Assembly (NCBI GenBank): GCA_024516155.1
Contig: JAJJXM010000070.1
Span: 234,925-298,924 of the forward strand
DNA length: 64,000 bases
Direction of reading: 5' to 3'
DNA from: Pyronema omphalodes
Taxonomy: Eukaryota > Ascomycota > Pezizomycetes > Pezizales > Pyronemataceae
The notes under the pieces are model-generated. The model was given only the letters and a program-made list of their open reading frames with translations. It had not been told where the DNA came from and ran no database searches. Positions 44,390 to 54,575 of the stretch are shown here, one piece after another; within the stretch, counting starts at the first letter, position 1, and each line of letters starts with the position of its first letter. The position numbers were made by a program, and so were the translations under genes.

Positions 44390-45157
44390 TATCAGAATCC
44401 GTATCCACGGTTACTGACGACAGGCAGCGCGGGGTTTTCGGCGGCGAGGAGGGCGGCGGCGGGTTAGGTAAGGCTGGTAAGTTGGGAATGGGCAAGGGTT
44501 TGTGGGCTTGGGAAATCACAGGTGAGTTTGGCGAGATGGGATATCACAAGGGAACTTTTGTAGATAGGATTGTGGTAAATAGAAACTTGATTGCGTGAAG
44601 AAATAAACTACATACAAATTTCCTCCTCTTATACTTGTTCCTTCATGACTCGTGACTCAGCATTCTCCGCCTGCGGAGAATGCTCCTAATGCTAACCGCC
44701 GTGATAACTACATACATGACCAACATTCCCCAACATTTGCCAACCGCCGTAATTCCAAATAATAAAGCAAGATAACTAAACGCCGTAATTCCAAATAATA
44801 AAGCAAGATAACTAAACGCCGTAATTCCAAATAATAATAACAAGGAAAGAGTACATACCAAAAGAGATAACTACCGGCTAACCGCCGTGATTCCAAAATA
44901 GCAAAGAAAGAGTACATACCGAAAGAGATAAGTAAAAGATTCCAACATTTTCCTAGCCGCCGTGATACCTAAAAGAAATCCAAATAAGAAATAACTCCGA
45001 ACATATGAAAATCCTCGGCAAGGGGCCCAGCCCCTTGCCCTAACCCTATCCCTTCACTTCATGACAGCGTAGCAGGTTGCTAGGGTGATGACGATCACCC
45101 ATAGCCCTGCGGTGGTGACGGCGGAGGCCAGGAGCATGTCACGGGAGCGTTGTGACA
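44390..45157 (-). repeat. Gypsy1a 3' LTR (768 bp)
   Basis: On the - strand it runs TGTCACAACG...TCTGATA. Internal features: a 36-bp direct repeat with the phrase GGAATTACGGCG, six ATYACGGCGG/T phrases in all, a 12-bp-stem palindrome (44659-44684), a 10-bp-stem hairpin in the first 150 bp, and CCCTAACCCTA-like sequence next to it. The first ~104 bp also encode the C-terminus of ORF3. Confidence 0.93.
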
Positions 45158-46121
45158 TAAGCCCCCCCCTCCAGGCCGAGACTCCGGCGAGGCCGTTGGC
45201 AGTCCTCAACGCGGGCCTCCGGATGGGAGACCGTCCCCGATACTGCTTTCCCCGACGTCGGCGACGTACGACGTCCTGGGTGATGTCCTCGAGGACATAA
45301 GGCGGTATTTGCTCTTGTTGGTGTCCTAAGGGGGGCGCCGTTATTTGTTCTTGTTGGTGCCCTGAGGAGAACGGGGGTATTTGATCTTGTTGGTGCCCTG
45401 AGGCGGGGGGCTCCGGGGGATCCGAACAAGGGGCGGACGTCAGGTCGTTGGTTGGTCGGTAGTCGACGGTGGGGAGACGCTGTTCCGGCTCCGCTGTCTG
45501 ATAGAAAGACAGGTTGATCGCCACCTTCTCGTGGTCCGAGGGTCCCGTCATCATAATCACTGGGAGTTGGTGTCGAATCGTAGGGATGGTGGAGTCCTCC
45601 GATTCCAGTTCGCGGGGACGGGGTGGTTCGTTTTCCTGGTTTTCCGTAGGGACGGGAGGCTCCTTTCCTGTCCCGGGCGCGTCCTTGGCGGGTGGTATCG
45701 CTGCCGGGGTCTCCGTGGGGGGTTTCCATCCTCTGATACCGCATCTCTGGTCGTGTCCGTCTTTGTTGACCAGGAATTTACACACATTGCAGAGTCTCTT
45801 TCCTTTCTGCCATGCCTTGCAGGCCTTTTGCGGGTCCATCCTTCGGTGTCGGATCACCCATTCTAGCTCGGGGTCATGTAGCTGCCCGCAGCTACATGAT
45901 TTTTTTATGCGTGCCGCAATCGCTTGCGCCACCGCTGGGAAATGGTTGTTGTTTAATTTCGATTGGAGGTGAATGGAGCAGGAGTCGTTGTTGCAGAACG
46001 ACCAATGTAGTTCTGCGTGCGGGATCGTGGGGTGGTGGGATTTCTTTTCTGCCGGGGGAGTAGGGGTTCGGTACCAGCCCAAAGAGGACGGGGGGTCCTC
46101 GGAGTTCGTTCTATCGTCCAT
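45054..46121 (-). CDS. Gypsy1a ORF3: Cys/His-rich protein with C-terminal membrane helix
   Basis: 355 residues in the position where env lies in vertebrate and insect elements. Its ATG overlaps the pol stop as TAATG (46123-46119). The N-terminal third has a Cys/His cluster (HWSFCNNDSCSIHLQ; CSCGQLHD; CKAWQKGKRLCNVCKFLV; DGHDQRC) that could bind zinc. The middle is Pro/Glu-rich with three GHQQ(D/E)QI repeats. Then come a basic stretch (VVRRRRRGKQYRGR) and a hydrophobic C-terminal segment (MLLASAVTTAGLWVIVITLA, about 328-350). There is no signal peptide, so a tail-anchored protein is more likely than a classical envelope. The frame crosses the polypurine tract and finishes inside the 3' LTR at 45054. 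I know no homologue. Confidence 0.75.
   Translation of the reverse strand: MDDRTNSEDPPSSLGWYRTPTPPAEKKSHHPTIPHAELHWSFCNNDSCSIHLQSKLNNNHFPAVAQAIAARIKKSCSCGQLHDPELEWVIRHRRMDPQKACKAWQKGKRLCNVCKFLVNKDGHDQRCGIRGWKPPTETPAAIPPAKDAPGTGKEPPVPTENQENEPPRPRELESEDSTIPTIRHQLPVIMMTGPSDHEKVAINLSFYQTAEPEQRLPTVDYRPTNDLTSAPCSDPPEPPASGHQQDQIPPFSSGHQQEQITAPPLGHQQEQIPPYVLEDITQDVVRRRRRGKQYRGRSPIRRPALRTANGLAGVSAWRGGLMSQRSRDMLLASAVTTAGLWVIVITLATCYAVMK
45158..45172 (-). other. Polypurine tract of gypsy1a
   Basis: GGAGGGGGGGG (45172-45162, - strand), then CTTA, directly upstream of the 3' LTR, as expected for the plus-strand primer. It is also coding, within ORF3 (Trp-Arg-Gly-Gly-Leu). Confidence 0.8.
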
Positions 46122-47242
46122 TACAGCTGTGGGGCAGGTTTATTCGGGTACCTGCGGTGGAATTGGGTGATGGCGTCGGGGGAGTTTTGGAAATTGTCTG
46201 CGGGGTACCAGGTCGTATCGGGGTCGTGGAAACCAGTCCACTTAACTCGATATTGTATCTGACCCCGGTGGCGTCGAGAATCCACTATTTCCTCAACTTC
46301 CCACTCTTCCTCGTCGTCGAGGACAATCGGTAGCGGAGGGGGCTGAATATGGCCTGGGATGGTTGTCGAAGTAGGTTGAGACGGTTCTAGAAGGGAGATA
46401 TGAAATACTGGATGGATCTTTGCGTTTGGGGGGAGGTCCAGCTTATAAGCTCGCGACCCTACCTTAGACAAGATGGTGTAGGGCCCCAATAGCTTGTAGT
46501 CCAGCTTGTTGGAGGGTCGGGTGGTTTTCACATTCTTCCTCTTCAGCCAGACCCGATCTCCCACTCGAAGGACCGGATCCGGGTGTCGATGCCGGTTCGC
46601 CTGTTCTGCATGAGCCGTCTGGGCATAGTGGACCTCCGCCCTCAGATCCTCGTGAAGTCGGTTGAGGGCGCCAACATATTTGGAGACCTCGGGGTTTCCT
46701 TCCGCGACTTCACCCAGCGGCTGGGTAAAACGGGGATGATATCCGTAATTTGCGAAGAAGGGGGACACCTTGGTCGTTCCTGAGCGGGAATTGTTGTAGC
46801 AGAACTCCGCCATAGGAAGGAGTTGGTTCCAATTGTCCTGTTGATAGTTACAATACGCCCTGAGGTATTGTTCGAGGATCGCATTGACCCTCTCTGTCTG
46901 TCCGTCGGACTCTGGATGAAACGCCGTACTCAGGTTCCTCGTCGTCCCCATTGCCTCCATAACCTTCTTCCAGAACTGAGAGGTGAATAGGGACCCCCGA
47001 TCCGAGATGATGCTGCTGGGGAGTCCATGGGCCCGTACCACATGTGTGAGAAACCCGTCCGCAAGTTCCCTGGGTCCCATAGTATCCTTACATGCTACGA
47101 AGTGTGCCATCTTCGTCAAGCGGTCCACAATCACCCATATCGCATTCATTCCCCCATCCTCCGGAAGACCCGTGATAAAATCCATGGAGATGGATTCCCA
47201 TGGTCTTTCTGGAATGTTTACAGGTATCACAGTAGTCGACAT
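46121..47242 (-). CDS. Gypsy1a integrase catalytic core and chromodomain (3' part of pol)
   Basis: Catalytic core: SISMDFITGLPEDGGMNAIW with the first Asp, IISDRGSLFTS with the second, and AFHPESDGQTERVN with the Glu. A DNA-binding segment (DRVWLKRKNVKTTRPSNKLD) and an HPVFHISLLEP motif follow. The C-terminal chromodomain (WEVEEIVDSRRHRGQIQYRV, then KWTGFHDPDTTWYPADNF) marks it as a chromovirus and suggests targeting to modified chromatin. It lies in a different frame from the upstream part of pol; the open frame begins near 47242, but the real join is around 47213-47235. It ends in TAA overlapping the ORF3 start. Confidence 0.88.
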   Translation of the reverse strand: MSTTVIPVNIPERPWESISMDFITGLPEDGGMNAIWVIVDRLTKMAHFVACKDTMGPRELADGFLTHVVRAHGLPSSIISDRGSLFTSQFWKKVMEAMGTTRNLSTAFHPESDGQTERVNAILEQYLRAYCNYQQDNWNQLLPMAEFCYNNSRSGTTKVSPFFANYGYHPRFTQPLGEVAEGNPEVSKYVGALNRLHEDLRAEVHYAQTAHAEQANRHRHPDPVLRVGDRVWLKRKNVKTTRPSNKLDYKLLGPYTILSKVGSRAYKLDLPPNAKIHPVFHISLLEPSQPTSTTIPGHIQPPPLPIVLDDEEEWEVEEIVDSRRHRGQIQYRVKWTGFHDPDTTWYPADNFQNSPDAITQFHRRYPNKPAPQL

Positions 47243-49856
47243 ATCGAGTCACATACTGTCGTTGTTGTGGCCAATAAAAACTCCGGCTGACCAACTCCAA
47301 GGTCCTTGCCCTTCCCGGATGCCCCGCGGCCTGGGAGTCGTGATGTTGTCGTAAAATTTGTAACCTCAGGTCGTCGTCGTCAGGGACCCATATCAACCCC
47401 TCGTATAGGAGTAACCCATCCTTTTCCTCGCATAACCCCAAGGGGACCCTATTGTCTCGGGTTATCCCTTCCCGAAGTTTGCGGATTACCTCCTGGAGTT
47501 CTGTATCGGTCTTCGTTTTTTCCCGAATTTTGGTAATGAGGGGGGTGTCCGGGGTGAGTCTTATCAACTGTGTCCCGTTCACATGAAAGACTTCCTGGGG
47601 AAGGAGGACTCGGCTTCGGTTCTGCCGGTGCTTCATCTCCCCTTCCCAGGGAGAGTCTCCTGACTCTCGGGACAATATGTCGGGTTTCCCTGCCAACTTC
47701 CCCGGACGATACGTGATCGTGAAGTCATAGTTAGCCAGTTGTTCCGCCCATCGGGCCTGTCGGAGGTTGAGATCCCTCTTCGTTTGCCAATACTCTAGAT
47801 TTTTATGGTCTGACAGTATCCGGATACTGTGTTTTGTCGATTTGCAGTATGTCGACCATTTGTCCAAGGCTTCAACTATCGCCAGGAGCTCCTTATCGTG
47901 GATGTCGTAATTGAGCTCCGCCTCTTTTAATTTTCGTGAAAAATAGGCAAGGGGGTGCAGTACGTTGGAGTCGTCGGGTTGTGAGCAGACTGCCCCGATG
48001 GCATAGTCTGAGGCGTCAGTTTCCAGGGTGAGTGGCCGATCCGGGTCGAAATGTTGCAGGATCGGTTGGGATATCATTGCCGTTTTGAGTTGCTCAAAGG
48101 CCCGTTGTGTCTCGTCGTTCCACTCCCAGGGTACCTGTTTCTTCGTCAATCGTGTCAATGGCGTGGTGATCTTGCTGAAATCCCGGATGAATCGACGGTA
48201 GAAATTGGCGAACCCAAGGAAACTTTGGACTCCCTTCACATTTACCGGTTCCTTCCATTCCTTAACCGCCCTAATTTTCTCGGGGTCCATCTGCAACCCT
48301 GTGGGGGAGATGATGTATCCCAGGTATTCCGTCTTTTTCGTGTGGAATTCACATTTCGAGGGTTTCAGGGTGAGTCCTACGTCCCTTAACCTCTCCAAGA
48401 CCATGCGGACGTGCTTTCGATGTTCCTCCATATTATCTGAGTAGATCAATATGTCGTCGAGATAGGCGATGCAAAAGATGTCGAGGTAATCACTTAAGAC
48501 TTCGTTCATCCATCGTTGAAACGAAGCTGGAGCATTTGTCAAACCAAATGGCATCACCAAATACTCATATAGACCGTACTTGGTACGGAACGCAGTTTTC
48601 CATTCATCTCCTGTGGCTATTCGGAGGTTATGGTATGCATCTCGCACATCCAATTTGGTATAGATCTTGGCGTTGGAAAGTCTATCCAACGCTTCCCCTA
48701 TCAGCGGGAGTGGGGTGCGATCCTTGATTGTGATTTCGTTGAGTCGTCGGTAGTCGACGCATAACCGTAAAGTACCATCCTTTTTCTTAACGAAATGGAT
48801 GGGGGCTCCCGCTGGAGACGTCGACCGTCGGACCCAACCCCTCTTTTCATTCTCTTCCAAGTAATCCCTCAGTACTCGCAGACGTTCTTCATCGAGGGCT
48901 CGCAGGGGTTCGAACGGCGGAACCTTTCCGTCCATCAAGGGAATTCGGTGGTCATGATGTCGGTGCGGAGGTAACCCTACCGCCTCTTTTTCCCTGAATA
49001 CGGAGAGGTAATCTGCATATTCCGGTGGTATTATTTCTTCCAGGGAGTCAGGCTTGCTCTTCCCCGCTCGACTTATGGTACTCGCGAGTTCCAATTCCCC
49101 GGAAGTGGCAATTGATTTGGCGGGAGCGGTTTCCCAGTTCCCCGGTTCTTCCTGGTTGGTTGGTGCAGTAGCGGTTGATTTGGCGGGAGCGGTTTCCCAG
49201 TTCCCCGGTTCCTTCTGGTTGGCTGGCGCTTGCGGGGGTTGCCGCGAAGCGCACTGAGACGAGTCGGGATCGTCCTCGGTGGATTCCGCGCGCCTAGATC
49301 CCTGTACGCTTTCCATATCCTCGTCCTCCGACTCTTCCACCTCTTCTCCTTCGTCATCTTCTTCTATACTTTCTCCCCAGATCTCTTGGATGCGAAGCTC
49401 ATCTTCCTCATCCGTCTGAAGCATCTCCTTCGGTTCTTCCATACCATAGGCGTGCTCCGCTTCCTCATGTATCCGTTGATTATATTCTTTTTCTGCCCCC
49501 CGTTCCGATACGGTCGTGGCATGGGGCGAAGTAGGAAGGCAGTTCTTTCCGCATTTCTCGGAGTTGAAGACAATCCTTCCTTCCTTCCAGTCGATGCTGG
49601 GATTGTGTTTCCGCAACCAAGGCAGTCCCAGGATAATGGGTGCGTTGCCAATGGTAATACAGTGGAGCTTGATGTCTTCCCTATGGTCGTTGATTACCAT
49701 GGTCACCATGGCATCGTGGGTTACTGGTCCCCCATCCAATTCCCGTCCGTCTACAGCGAGAACCTTTCGTGGGGTTAATTTTTTCGCGCAGGGCAATCCC
49801 TGCTGTCTCACATATTTTCGATCTATAAAATTCTCCGTGGCCCCGCAGTCGATCAT
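47205..49856 (-). CDS. Gypsy1a pol: protease, reverse transcriptase, RNase H, zinc-binding integrase N-terminus
   Basis: Protease active site MIDCGATENFID near the start (Asp-Cys-Gly, a variant of DSG/DTG). Acidic spacer, then RT: LRLCVDYRRLNEITIKDRTP, FGLTNAPASFQ, and IAYLDDILIYS with the catalytic Asp pair. RNase H: LETDASDYAIGA. Integrase HHCC: HHDSQAAGHPGRARTLELV and CDTC. Just after CDTC the frame fails: the usual ~17 residues between the zinc finger and the catalytic core are missing and the rest continues in the +1 frame (46121-47242). The open frame continues ~60 codons upstream of the first Met, to the slippery site at 50036-50042, so it is made by -1 frameshifting from gag. Confidence 0.9.
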
Positions 49857-49994
49857 GGCCGTTGTTTGGTATTCTTTCTTATTTCGTCCGATTAATTTTA
49901 CTCGCAGGATAGTTTTTTCGTTTCTTCCGTATGGTCCTACACTCGAGATTCTATCCGCCGGTCCTGCCGTGGTTGAACTGGTGGGCGACAGTTG

Positions 49995-50042
49995 CCCCAG
50001 GAATCCACCTTTTCCTTTTATTCCTGGGGGTTCTCTTTTCCC
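49995..50042 (-). promoter_or_regulatory. -1 programmed frameshift signal, gypsy1a gag-pol
   Basis: On the - strand, the heptamer G GGA AAA (50042-50036) is in the gag frame. A 6-nt spacer follows, then a perfect 10-bp stem, CCCCAGGAAT (50029-50020) with ATTCCTGGGG (50004-49995). Pol is in the -1 frame. This is the textbook layout of a slippery site with downstream structure. Confidence 0.85.
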
Positions 50043-50926
50043 GACGTCTCACCGAGTCCCTCCTCTACCAATGTAGTTTCCGCTGCTCTGAATAATTTCT
50101 TACTTGGGCACTTCGCAGCGTAGTGTCCCACCTTCCCACAGTTAAAACATTCGTTATTCCGCTTCCGCCTATCCTCCTCCGTCCTATCCCTTGGTTTCGG
50201 TCGACGAGTGGAATCTAATTCCATTGGTTCGGGGTCGGAGAGTCGAGATTCGTGTCCCTGCCCCTTAAGATGGGGGTGGTGATAGAATTGAGGTTCATAC
50301 CGAGTCCTCAGGGTTCGGAAGTTGAATAGTCGGTTGTCTAACGCTATGGCCTTGTTGGCGAACTCCGTGAGATCCGTTGGTCGTTCATCAAGGAGTGCCA
50401 ACTGTCGTTGGACGTCTGTGTTTAGTCCATCACTGAATTGATCGATGTAGGTCTCGTCATTGTATCTTAAATCGGATTTGATCCTTTGAAATTCGGCCCA
50501 GTATGCAGCGGCGGATCGCGCGCCCTGCCTGATCATCTTGAACTTTCTTCTTGCTACTTCTTTTGAGTCGGCTTCCCCGAAGGCCCTACTGACAGCAGTC
50601 TTAAAGGCCTCCCAGGTCGTGTATACGCTTTTCCCCTCCTTGATGGACGGCTCGATCCATGCCCAAGCGTTACCTCTACAGCGGGAGCTCGCATAGTTCA
50701 CCTTTTTCTGTTCGGTGTCGAATCTATTCCCTTCACAATTGAACTTCAGTTCACATTGCGTCAGGAATGCCCTCAGCTTGGTCCGTTCACCGTAGTACAG
50801 CTCCGGGTCCTCCACCTTGGGGTTACTGTTTGTCGTGGGGCGATGGAGTTGAATGAGGATCTGGTTCAACTGCTCCTGGGTCATAGTGACCGGAGTGACA
50901 AGTCCCAATCCTGCCGGGGTCGCCAT
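50018..50926 (-). CDS. Gypsy1a gag
   Basis: Capsid/nucleocapsid precursor. From the first ATG (50926, MATPAGLGLVTP) it is 302 residues. The frame is open further, to just inside the 5' LTR (51169), with Thr/Gln/Lys repeats from an (ACCCAGAAA)n stretch, but that extension has no ATG. The capsid-like region includes YYGERTKLRAFLTQCELKFN and FADSKEVA-type sequence. The zinc knuckle CFNCGKVGHYAAKC is near the C-terminus. The stop lies 18 nt past the frameshift heptamer. Confidence 0.88.
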   Translation of the reverse strand: MATPAGLGLVTPVTMTQEQLNQILIQLHRPTTNSNPKVEDPELYYGERTKLRAFLTQCELKFNCEGNRFDTEQKKVNYASSRCRGNAWAWIEPSIKEGKSVYTTWEAFKTAVSRAFGEADSKEVARRKFKMIRQGARSAAAYWAEFQRIKSDLRYNDETYIDQFSDGLNTDVQRQLALLDERPTDLTEFANKAIALDNRLFNFRTLRTRYEPQFYHHPHLKGQGHESRLSDPEPMELDSTRRPKPRDRTEEDRRKRNNECFNCGKVGHYAAKCPSKKLFRAAETTLVEEGLGETSGKENPQE

Positions 50927-51174
50927 TTCCGCAGGGTCGTCGGTAGAGGTATGGGGGAGTTCGGGTGATTCGGGGGTCTGGGGTCTGGATGGTTGTTCGG
51001 GGGTCACTGGGCTTGCCGATCCGGTCGGTTCTTGTTCGATATGTTCTCCGAGCTCTTTTAGCTGAAAGGATGCCACTGTGTGCGCCTTCTTCTGGGTTTT
51101 CTGGGTCTTCTGGGTTTTCTGGGTTTTCTGGGTCTTCGTTCCGCGTTGGGTGTCGTACACAGGACGCAATCAAA

Positions 51175-51942
51175 TATCAGAATCCGTATCCACGGTTACT
51201 GACGACAGGCAGCGCGGGGTTTTCGGCGGCGAGGAGGGCGGCGGCGGGTTAGGTAAGGCTGGTAAGTTGGGAATGGGCAAGGGTTTGTGGGCTTGGGAAA
51301 TCACAGGTGAGTTTGGCGAGATGGGATATCACAAGGGAACTTTTGTAGATAGGATTGTGGTAAATAGAAACTTGATTGCGTGAAGAAATAAACTACATAC
51401 AAATTTCCTCCTCTTATACTTGTTCCTTCATGACTCGTGACTCAGCATTCTCCGCCTGCGGACAATGCTCCTAATGCTAACCGCCGTGATAACTACATAC
51501 ATGACCAACATTCCCCAACATTTGCCAACCGCCGTAATTCCAAATAATAAAGCAAGATAACTAAACGCCGTAATTCCAAATAATAAAGCAAGATAACTAA
51601 ACGCCGTAATTCCAAATAATAATAACAAGGAAAGAGTACATACCAAAAGAGATAACTACCGGCTAACCGCCGTGATTCCAAAATAGCAAAGAAAGAGTAC
51701 ATACCGAAAGAGATAAGTAAAAGATTCCAACATTTTCCTAGCCGCCGTGATACCTAAAAGAAATCCAAATAAGAAATAACTCCGAACATATGAAAATCCT
51801 CGGCAAGGGGCCCAGCCCCTTGCCCTAACCCTATCCCTTCACTTCATGACAGCGTAGCAGGTTGCTAGGGTGATGACGATCACCCATAGCCCTGCGGTGG
51901 TGACGGCGGAGGCCAGGAGCATGTCACGGGAGCGTTGTGACA
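51175..51942 (-). repeat. Gypsy1a 5' LTR (768 bp)
   Basis: Transcription of gypsy1a would start here. It is identical to the 3' LTR except that I find C at 51463, which breaks one pair of the 12-bp palindrome. Its outer end joins the LINE ORF in frame, so the LINE ORF continues for 35 codons into the LTR and acquires the same membrane helix as ORF3. Confidence 0.93.
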
Positions 51943-54575
51943 CCTTCGTATAGCGATCATCGCTAAACAGATCCACCGCTTTGAGCCTTGCTCGTGGTCT
52001 CCAGCTCCTGCCCTTAATGGCATCCACCTCTTTCTTTAGTACTGCGTACTCACGCCTCCAGCAGTGACACTCGCCGAACAGGTGTCCCCGGGTTTGTCGG
52101 ACATTAGACGTGCACCACCAGCAGACGTTGGATTCTTTCTTTTTCACTCGAACGAGGTGGGTGCCAATAAGGGCATGTCCGGACGCAAGTTGGAGGAATA
52201 CTGCAGAGCGGCGTTTAGGGAGAGAGCGGAGGGAGTCTCGCAAGCCCCATGTTTTGCGGGGACGGAAAGAGCGGCTGTCTTTGGCTCGTTGTGATATCCA
52301 TCGCTTGGTAATGTCGCGGCGGGTTTCAGTGGCTATGCGGTTGAGGTGGGCGAGTGATACCTCATGGGGGACCAAGCACTCGGGGGCGTCGCACCTCATC
52401 AGGGGCAGGGCAGTACATTGATGGCGGGTACCCAACTTTGCTGCGGCGTCAGCTGCTTCGTTTTCTGTGATCCCGCAGTGGCCTGGGACCCAGTGGAATT
52501 CGACGGAGATGTCGCTGTTCCGGCGTAGCCAGCGGACCTCGTCGGCGATCAGCCGAGTGACGGATTGTCCTGGGCCTGGTTCGTCGGACTCCAGACGTCG
52601 GAGGGCTGCTTGGGCATCCGAAAAGATGGTGACGAGCGGGGGGGGTTTAAGGATGACCCTGTCGAGGAAGCGATTGTCCCGGAGCTCTTTGAGGGCACGG
52701 TACATTGCGAACAGCTCGGCGTCGAACACCTCGGTGTGACGGCCTAGGTAGTGGTGAGAGCTGGTAAGCACACCGTTGACGTATCTCACGAGGCCCGATC
52801 CGGTGCGGTCATCCATGCGGGACCCATCTGTCCAAATGCATATGGAGTTGAGGGTCCTCCAGTTTTTGGCGTAGGCTTCCGCTTCCGCTCGGGGGGCGAT
52901 GGTGACGTTGCACCACTGACGATGGGGGTCGACGTGGTGGACAGGCTCAGCGGACGCAAAACCAGAACGGGTCACTGCGCGCTGAGTGAGGTTGCGGATG
53001 ACTATGGCTGTCGGTGTGGGGCGATTGGGGTCGGTGCTGACTGGCGGGAGCGGCCGAGTGATAAGCCGTGATCGGAATCGTGCTTCCCGACCTCGAACAA
53101 TGGCTTCTGCCGGGCGAGTGGCTCCTTCAGCGAGGAGGAAGGCCAGGGGAGTCGTGCGCAGGCACCCCGTAACGGCGCGGGCCTGTTTGTTGAGCAGGAG
53201 CTGGAGACGAGAGAACCTGCCGGCATCTTGGGTGGGAAGGCGACGAGCAGCGTGGATTTCCGCGCCGTAAGTGGCCACGGATTGAACGACTGCTTGTTGG
53301 ATGTTTGCAGTGCTGCCCGGGGGTAGACCCTGGGAGCGGCAGAGGCGAGCGAGGCGGGCGTGTTGCTGACGGGCCCGGGTGAGCCACTTCTGGTGGTGGT
53401 GGTTCAGGGTGAGCTTGGGATCCAGCCAGAACCCTAGCCAGCGGACGGCGGAGTCGTTAAACGGCACATTGTGGATGATGCCGTCGTAGTGGATATCGAC
53501 GGTCAGCGAGTCGGGGTTTGGGTTACCACGTCGACGGGAGAATAAGATTGCCTCTGTTTTGTCGGTCTCGAATCGGACGGCGTTGCGACGGGCCCACAGC
53601 AGGCTTAGCTGGGCACACCGGGCGAGAGTGGAGGCGATTTCTGTTGCGTCGTTGCCCTCTGCAATCCATGTGACGTCGTCCACGAAGGACAGTCCCACCG
53701 TGCGTGGTAGCTCTGACTCGATCTTGTTAGCAAGATCGGCGATATATATCAGGAAAAGGACGGGGGAAACAGGGGAGCCTTGTGGAAGCCCCGTGTTTGC
53801 GTCCATTGCGGGCCCAGAGTCTCCTCCAATCGAGATTTCCACTTTGCGGTCCTCTAAGAAGCTCGCAACCCACCGGACGAGATCTCCGTCTATGTGATAT
53901 CGCCGCATCTTCTCAACCAAGCAGTAAGGATTAACCGTCGGGAAGGCACCTTTGATGTCCATCATCAGGGCTCCTGCGATTTTTCTCCTTTCCCATGCTC
54001 CCTCCACCGCTTCTATCAGCACCGCCGCCGCGTCTACTGCCGACCTTCCTCTTCTGCCTCCAAACTGTCCTACATGAAAAGCCCCCTTTTTCTCCGCTTC
54101 CTCTGCGATCATCATCGCCGCTACCTTTTCAACCAATTTCCCCATGCAGCTCAAAAGGGAGATCACCCGGAAGCTTTTGGCTTTTGAGTAAGACGTCTTC
54201 CCAGGCTTGGGAATGCATACCCCTTTCGCTACCTTCCAGTCGTGAGGATGATAACCTAAACGGAGGCACTGGATGACAACAGCGGTCACTCTATCAGGAT
54301 CCCGCCGCATGAGAGCCTTTATGATTGGTACTCCCAGGCTATCACTTCCCGGGGCCTTCGAATTGCTCTGCTGGTTGATTGCAGCAGCGACAACTTCCTG
54401 CGTGACCCACGAGTGAGCCTCACCAGCAGGGCCTCTCGAATGCCAACCTCCCTCATACTCGTTGGGCGGTGGGAATGAGACATCGGCAAGCATGCGTCTC
54501 TTGTCCTCCTCCATTTCCGCACGATTTCCCCGTTCGTCCTCAATGGTCCCCACCATCACAGACGCCCGCGGTTGG
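51943..54575 (-). pseudogene. LINE ORF2 (reverse transcriptase and RNase H), truncated at both ends by insertions
   Basis: About 877 codons remain. RT: AFHVGQFGGRRGRSAVDAA, LMMDIKGAFPTVNPY, NTGLPQGSPVSPVLF, and the active-site FVDD in LSFVDDVTWIAEG. After the thumb, an RNase H domain has ICIWTDGSRMDDRTGSG, FDAELFAMYRALKEL, FSDAQAALRRL and HWVPGHCGITENEAADAAAK. The C-terminus has the VFLQLASGHALIGTHLVR segment and a CWWCTSNVRQTRGHLFGEC zinc motif. The RT-RNase H order is typical of the Tad/I group in fungi. The endonuclease is cut off by gypsy2 at 54576; the last 18 codons are at 44334-44389. No internal stop codons. Confidence 0.9.

Larger units (their letters stand above)
44390..51942 (-). 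mobile_element. Gypsy1a: complete chromodomain Ty3/gypsy LTR retrotransposon
   Basis: 7553 bp between two 768-bp direct LTRs (44390-45157 and 51175-51942), - strand. Order along the element: 5' LTR, gag, then protease-RT-RNase H-integrase-chromodomain in the -1 frame, a third ORF, polypurine tract, 3' LTR. The LTRs differ at a single base that I can find (51463), so the insertion is young. The integrase has a frame-disrupting deletion, so this copy is probably not autonomous. A second copy of the family, with identical gag, starts at 61772. Confidence 0.95.
43971..54575 (-). mobile_element. Tad/I-type LINE, split by gypsy insertions
   Basis: Non-LTR retrotransposon on the - strand. Its 3' terminus (about 43971-44060) has the A/T tail (ttttttgatttgatttt) and the ggcctctaaggcc dyad seen in the LINE relics elsewhere in the window. 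The non-coding 3' end runs to 44333, then the ORF. Gypsy1a (44390-51942) interrupts the last 18 codons; gypsy2 enters at 54576 and removes everything upstream, including any endonuclease and ORF1, from the window. The tail sits in 'gttttcgtcattt', a motif shared by the promoters of the family genes. Confidence 0.85.

Noticed and set aside
45054..46121. Calling gypsy1 ORF3 an envelope gene
   Set aside because: No signal peptide, no furin-like site and only a C-terminal helix; position alone is not enough.
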